DNA of 64,000 nucleotides. Source: Pseudomonas eucalypticola (GTDB taxonomy: Bacteria > Pseudomonadota > Gammaproteobacteria > Pseudomonadales > Pseudomonadaceae). Within the stretch, counting starts at the first letter, position 1; each line of letters begins with the position of its first letter. The notes under the pieces are model-generated. The model did no database searches. It was not told where the DNA came from and saw only the letters and a list, made by a program, of their open reading frames with translations. This document shows positions 62,889 to 64,000 of this stretch, piece by piece. The stretch spans positions 1,024,501 through 1,088,500 of the forward strand of contig NZ_CP056030.1 of NCBI RefSeq assembly GCF_013374995.1. The letters run 5' to 3'. The translations under genes and the position numbers were made by a program.

Positions 62889-64000
62889 TCAGAAGCGCCA
62901 GATCACGTCGATGAAGGCGCGGTGCATGTAGCTGTCCACTTCGCTGCCATACGCCGAGCCCGGTTTGAATACACCGGCGCGCAAGCGCACCAGCGCCGAT
63001 GGCTCGTCGAGGGACTGGCTCAAGGCTGCCGGCAGCAGGCCTTGCTTGAAGTACTTGGACACCACCAGGTCCATTTCCTGGCCCAGGTCCTTGTCCCCGT
63101 CAGCCAGTGGTAGCGAGCTGATGGAGGTGACGTCCGTGGGGTTTTCCGGGTCGAAGGTGGTGTTCACCGCGTCCAGGGTGTTGGTGCCGATGCCCTGGTT
63201 GCCGTCGACACGCCAGAATTTGTGGTAGATCAGGCTGGCGTCGTATTCGTCGCGCAGTTGCCAGGAGGCGAACAGCGAGGCGGTCTGGGTGTTGGCCATC
63301 TCGGCCTGGTAGGCTTCGCCGAAGCGGGCGACGCGGGCACGGGTACCGGTCCAGGTCGAGCGGTTGCTTTGCAGGCCGTTCTGTTCGTAGTCGCGGCTGG
63401 CACGCGAGTAGGCGCCGCCTACCTGCCAGTTCGGGTCAAGGTGCACGCGCAGGCCCAGGTCGGTGGCCCAGCCGTTGACGTGGCCGCTGCTCTTGTCGCC
63501 GGCCACGGTCTGGCCGTTCACCACGTTGCTGCCGATGCTGTCGCGGTTGCCGGACATGAACGTCAGGCTGCCCCAGTAGTTGATGTTGTTCAGGTTGTCG
63601 TGGTTGTAGGCGTCGCTGTCGGCTTCAAGGCCCAGCCAGGTCAGGTCGCCGGTGCTGCTCTTGTCCGAATCGTCGATGGCCTCGCCGGTATGGGGCAGGC
63701 TGCCGCTGTCATGGGTGTGGTGGGCGCGCAGGCCGACCCATTGGCCGGGGGTCCACTGGTACGAGACATCGCCGTAAGCGTGCAGCACGTCCTTGTCGCT
63801 GGCCGACAGCTCGGTGAGGTCGGTGCGGTATTCGCTGAAGCGCTCGGCAACGCCGGCATGGGCACGCAGCAGGGTGGTGTCGAAGTCCCAGTTCAGGGCT
63901 TCGATGTTGGTGTCTTTCCATTCGCCGTCGTCGTTGCGCAGGCGTTGGCGGCCGAACTTCAGGATCTCGCCGGGGTAGGGCGTGAAGCCGCTGTAGCCGA
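62889..64000 (-). CDS. algE: Alginate export porin AlgE, 5' end beyond window
   Basis: The C-terminal 370 residues of the outer-membrane beta-barrel that exports alginate; the start lies beyond position 64000. The frame is open to the right edge, and the residues encoded there ([20 protein letters not shown]) are typical of AlgE. The last strand ends in aromatic Phe (AFIDVIWRF), as in outer-membrane barrels. A short start that can be drawn inside at 63788 is not the gene start. It precedes algG by 26 bases. Confidence 0.94.
   Translation of the reverse strand, partial: GYSGFTPYPGEILKFGRQRLRNDDGEWKDTNIEALNWDFDTTLLRAHAGVAERFSEYRTDLTELSASDKDVLHAYGDVSYQWTPGQWVGLRAHHTHDSGSLPHTGEAIDDSDKSSTGDLTWLGLEADSDAYNHDNLNNINYWGSLTFMSGNRDSIGSNVVNGQTVAGDKSSGHVNGWATDLGLRVHLDPNWQVGGAYSRASRDYEQNGLQSNRSTWTGTRARVARFGEAYQAEMANTQTASLFASWQLRDEYDASLIYHKFWRVDGNQGIGTNTLDAVNTTFDPENPTDVTSISSLPLADGDKDLGQEMDLVVSKYFKQGLLPAALSQSLDEPSALVRLRAGVFKPGSAYGSEVDSYMHRAFIDVIWRF

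Overview
The window is about 64 kb of GC-rich, densely coded bacterial chromosome from a Pseudomonas. The evidence is the late part of an alginate operon in its canonical order, an hmgR/hmgA-fahA-maiA tyrosine/homogentisate module, a tetrahydromonapterin cluster (folM-folE-folX), a short LOV protein closely resembling those described in Pseudomonas putida, and several families typical of the genus (DUF3509, DUF3565, the DUF3649-PepSY-DUF3325 trio). The P. putida/P. fluorescens side of the genus is likely; I cannot name the species. I saw no rRNA, tRNA, insertion sequence, prophage or CRISPR array.

Layout. 1-5.9 kb: partial rsmC, a D-2-hydroxyacid dehydrogenase, a glutamine-synthetase-family enzyme, a LysE exporter and a fatty-acyl-CoA ligase. 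5.9-11.4 kb: a DUF2235 hydrolase, an OmpA-type lipoprotein, then a leftward DUF3565-pta-acyltransferase group. 11.5-18.5 kb: FKBP isomerase, glutathione peroxidase, an Old Yellow Enzyme, a GT4 glycosyltransferase, cysZ, a 2-Cys peroxiredoxin and trxB. 18.5-24.4 kb: folM-folE-folX-DUF1244-hopJ, an ABM/membrane protein, a MerR regulator with a degenerate B12 domain, a PilZ protein, a short LOV photoreceptor and a flavodoxin. 24.5-28.6 kb: an alpha/beta hydrolase, an SDR, a candidate minus-strand sRNA and a DUF1302 protein.

28.6-38 kb is catabolic: homogentisate breakdown (hmgA-fahA-maiA with hmgR divergent), then a leucine-dehydrogenase gene ahead of a complete E1-alpha/E1-beta/E2 2-oxoacid dehydrogenase operon. 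38-41.9 kb holds SOS-controlled yebG with a clear LexA box, psiE, a Tse6-like toxin/Tsi6-like immunity pair, DUF3509 and an HPF-like protein. 42-44.3 kb is a Fur-box-preceded iron/membrane operon (DUF3649, PepSY, DUF3325). 44.3-51.4 kb holds ghrB, then a LysR regulator divergent from a four-gene NodT-FUSC-DUF1656-HlyD efflux operon. 51.4-53.4 kb has a HicB remnant, an SDR overlapping a thioredoxin-like gene, and a small membrane protein. 53.5-64 kb, read leftward, is algE (cut by the window end), algG, algX, algL, algI, algJ, algF, algA: the export, epimerisation, lyase, acetylation and precursor genes for alginate.

Most of the window is well-understood housekeeping or catabolism. The parts most worth a second look are the photoreceptor/pterin neighbourhood (20-24 kb), the toxin-immunity pair (39-41 kb), two candidate structured RNAs (26.6 and 38.4 kb) and the hairpins inside the alginate operon.
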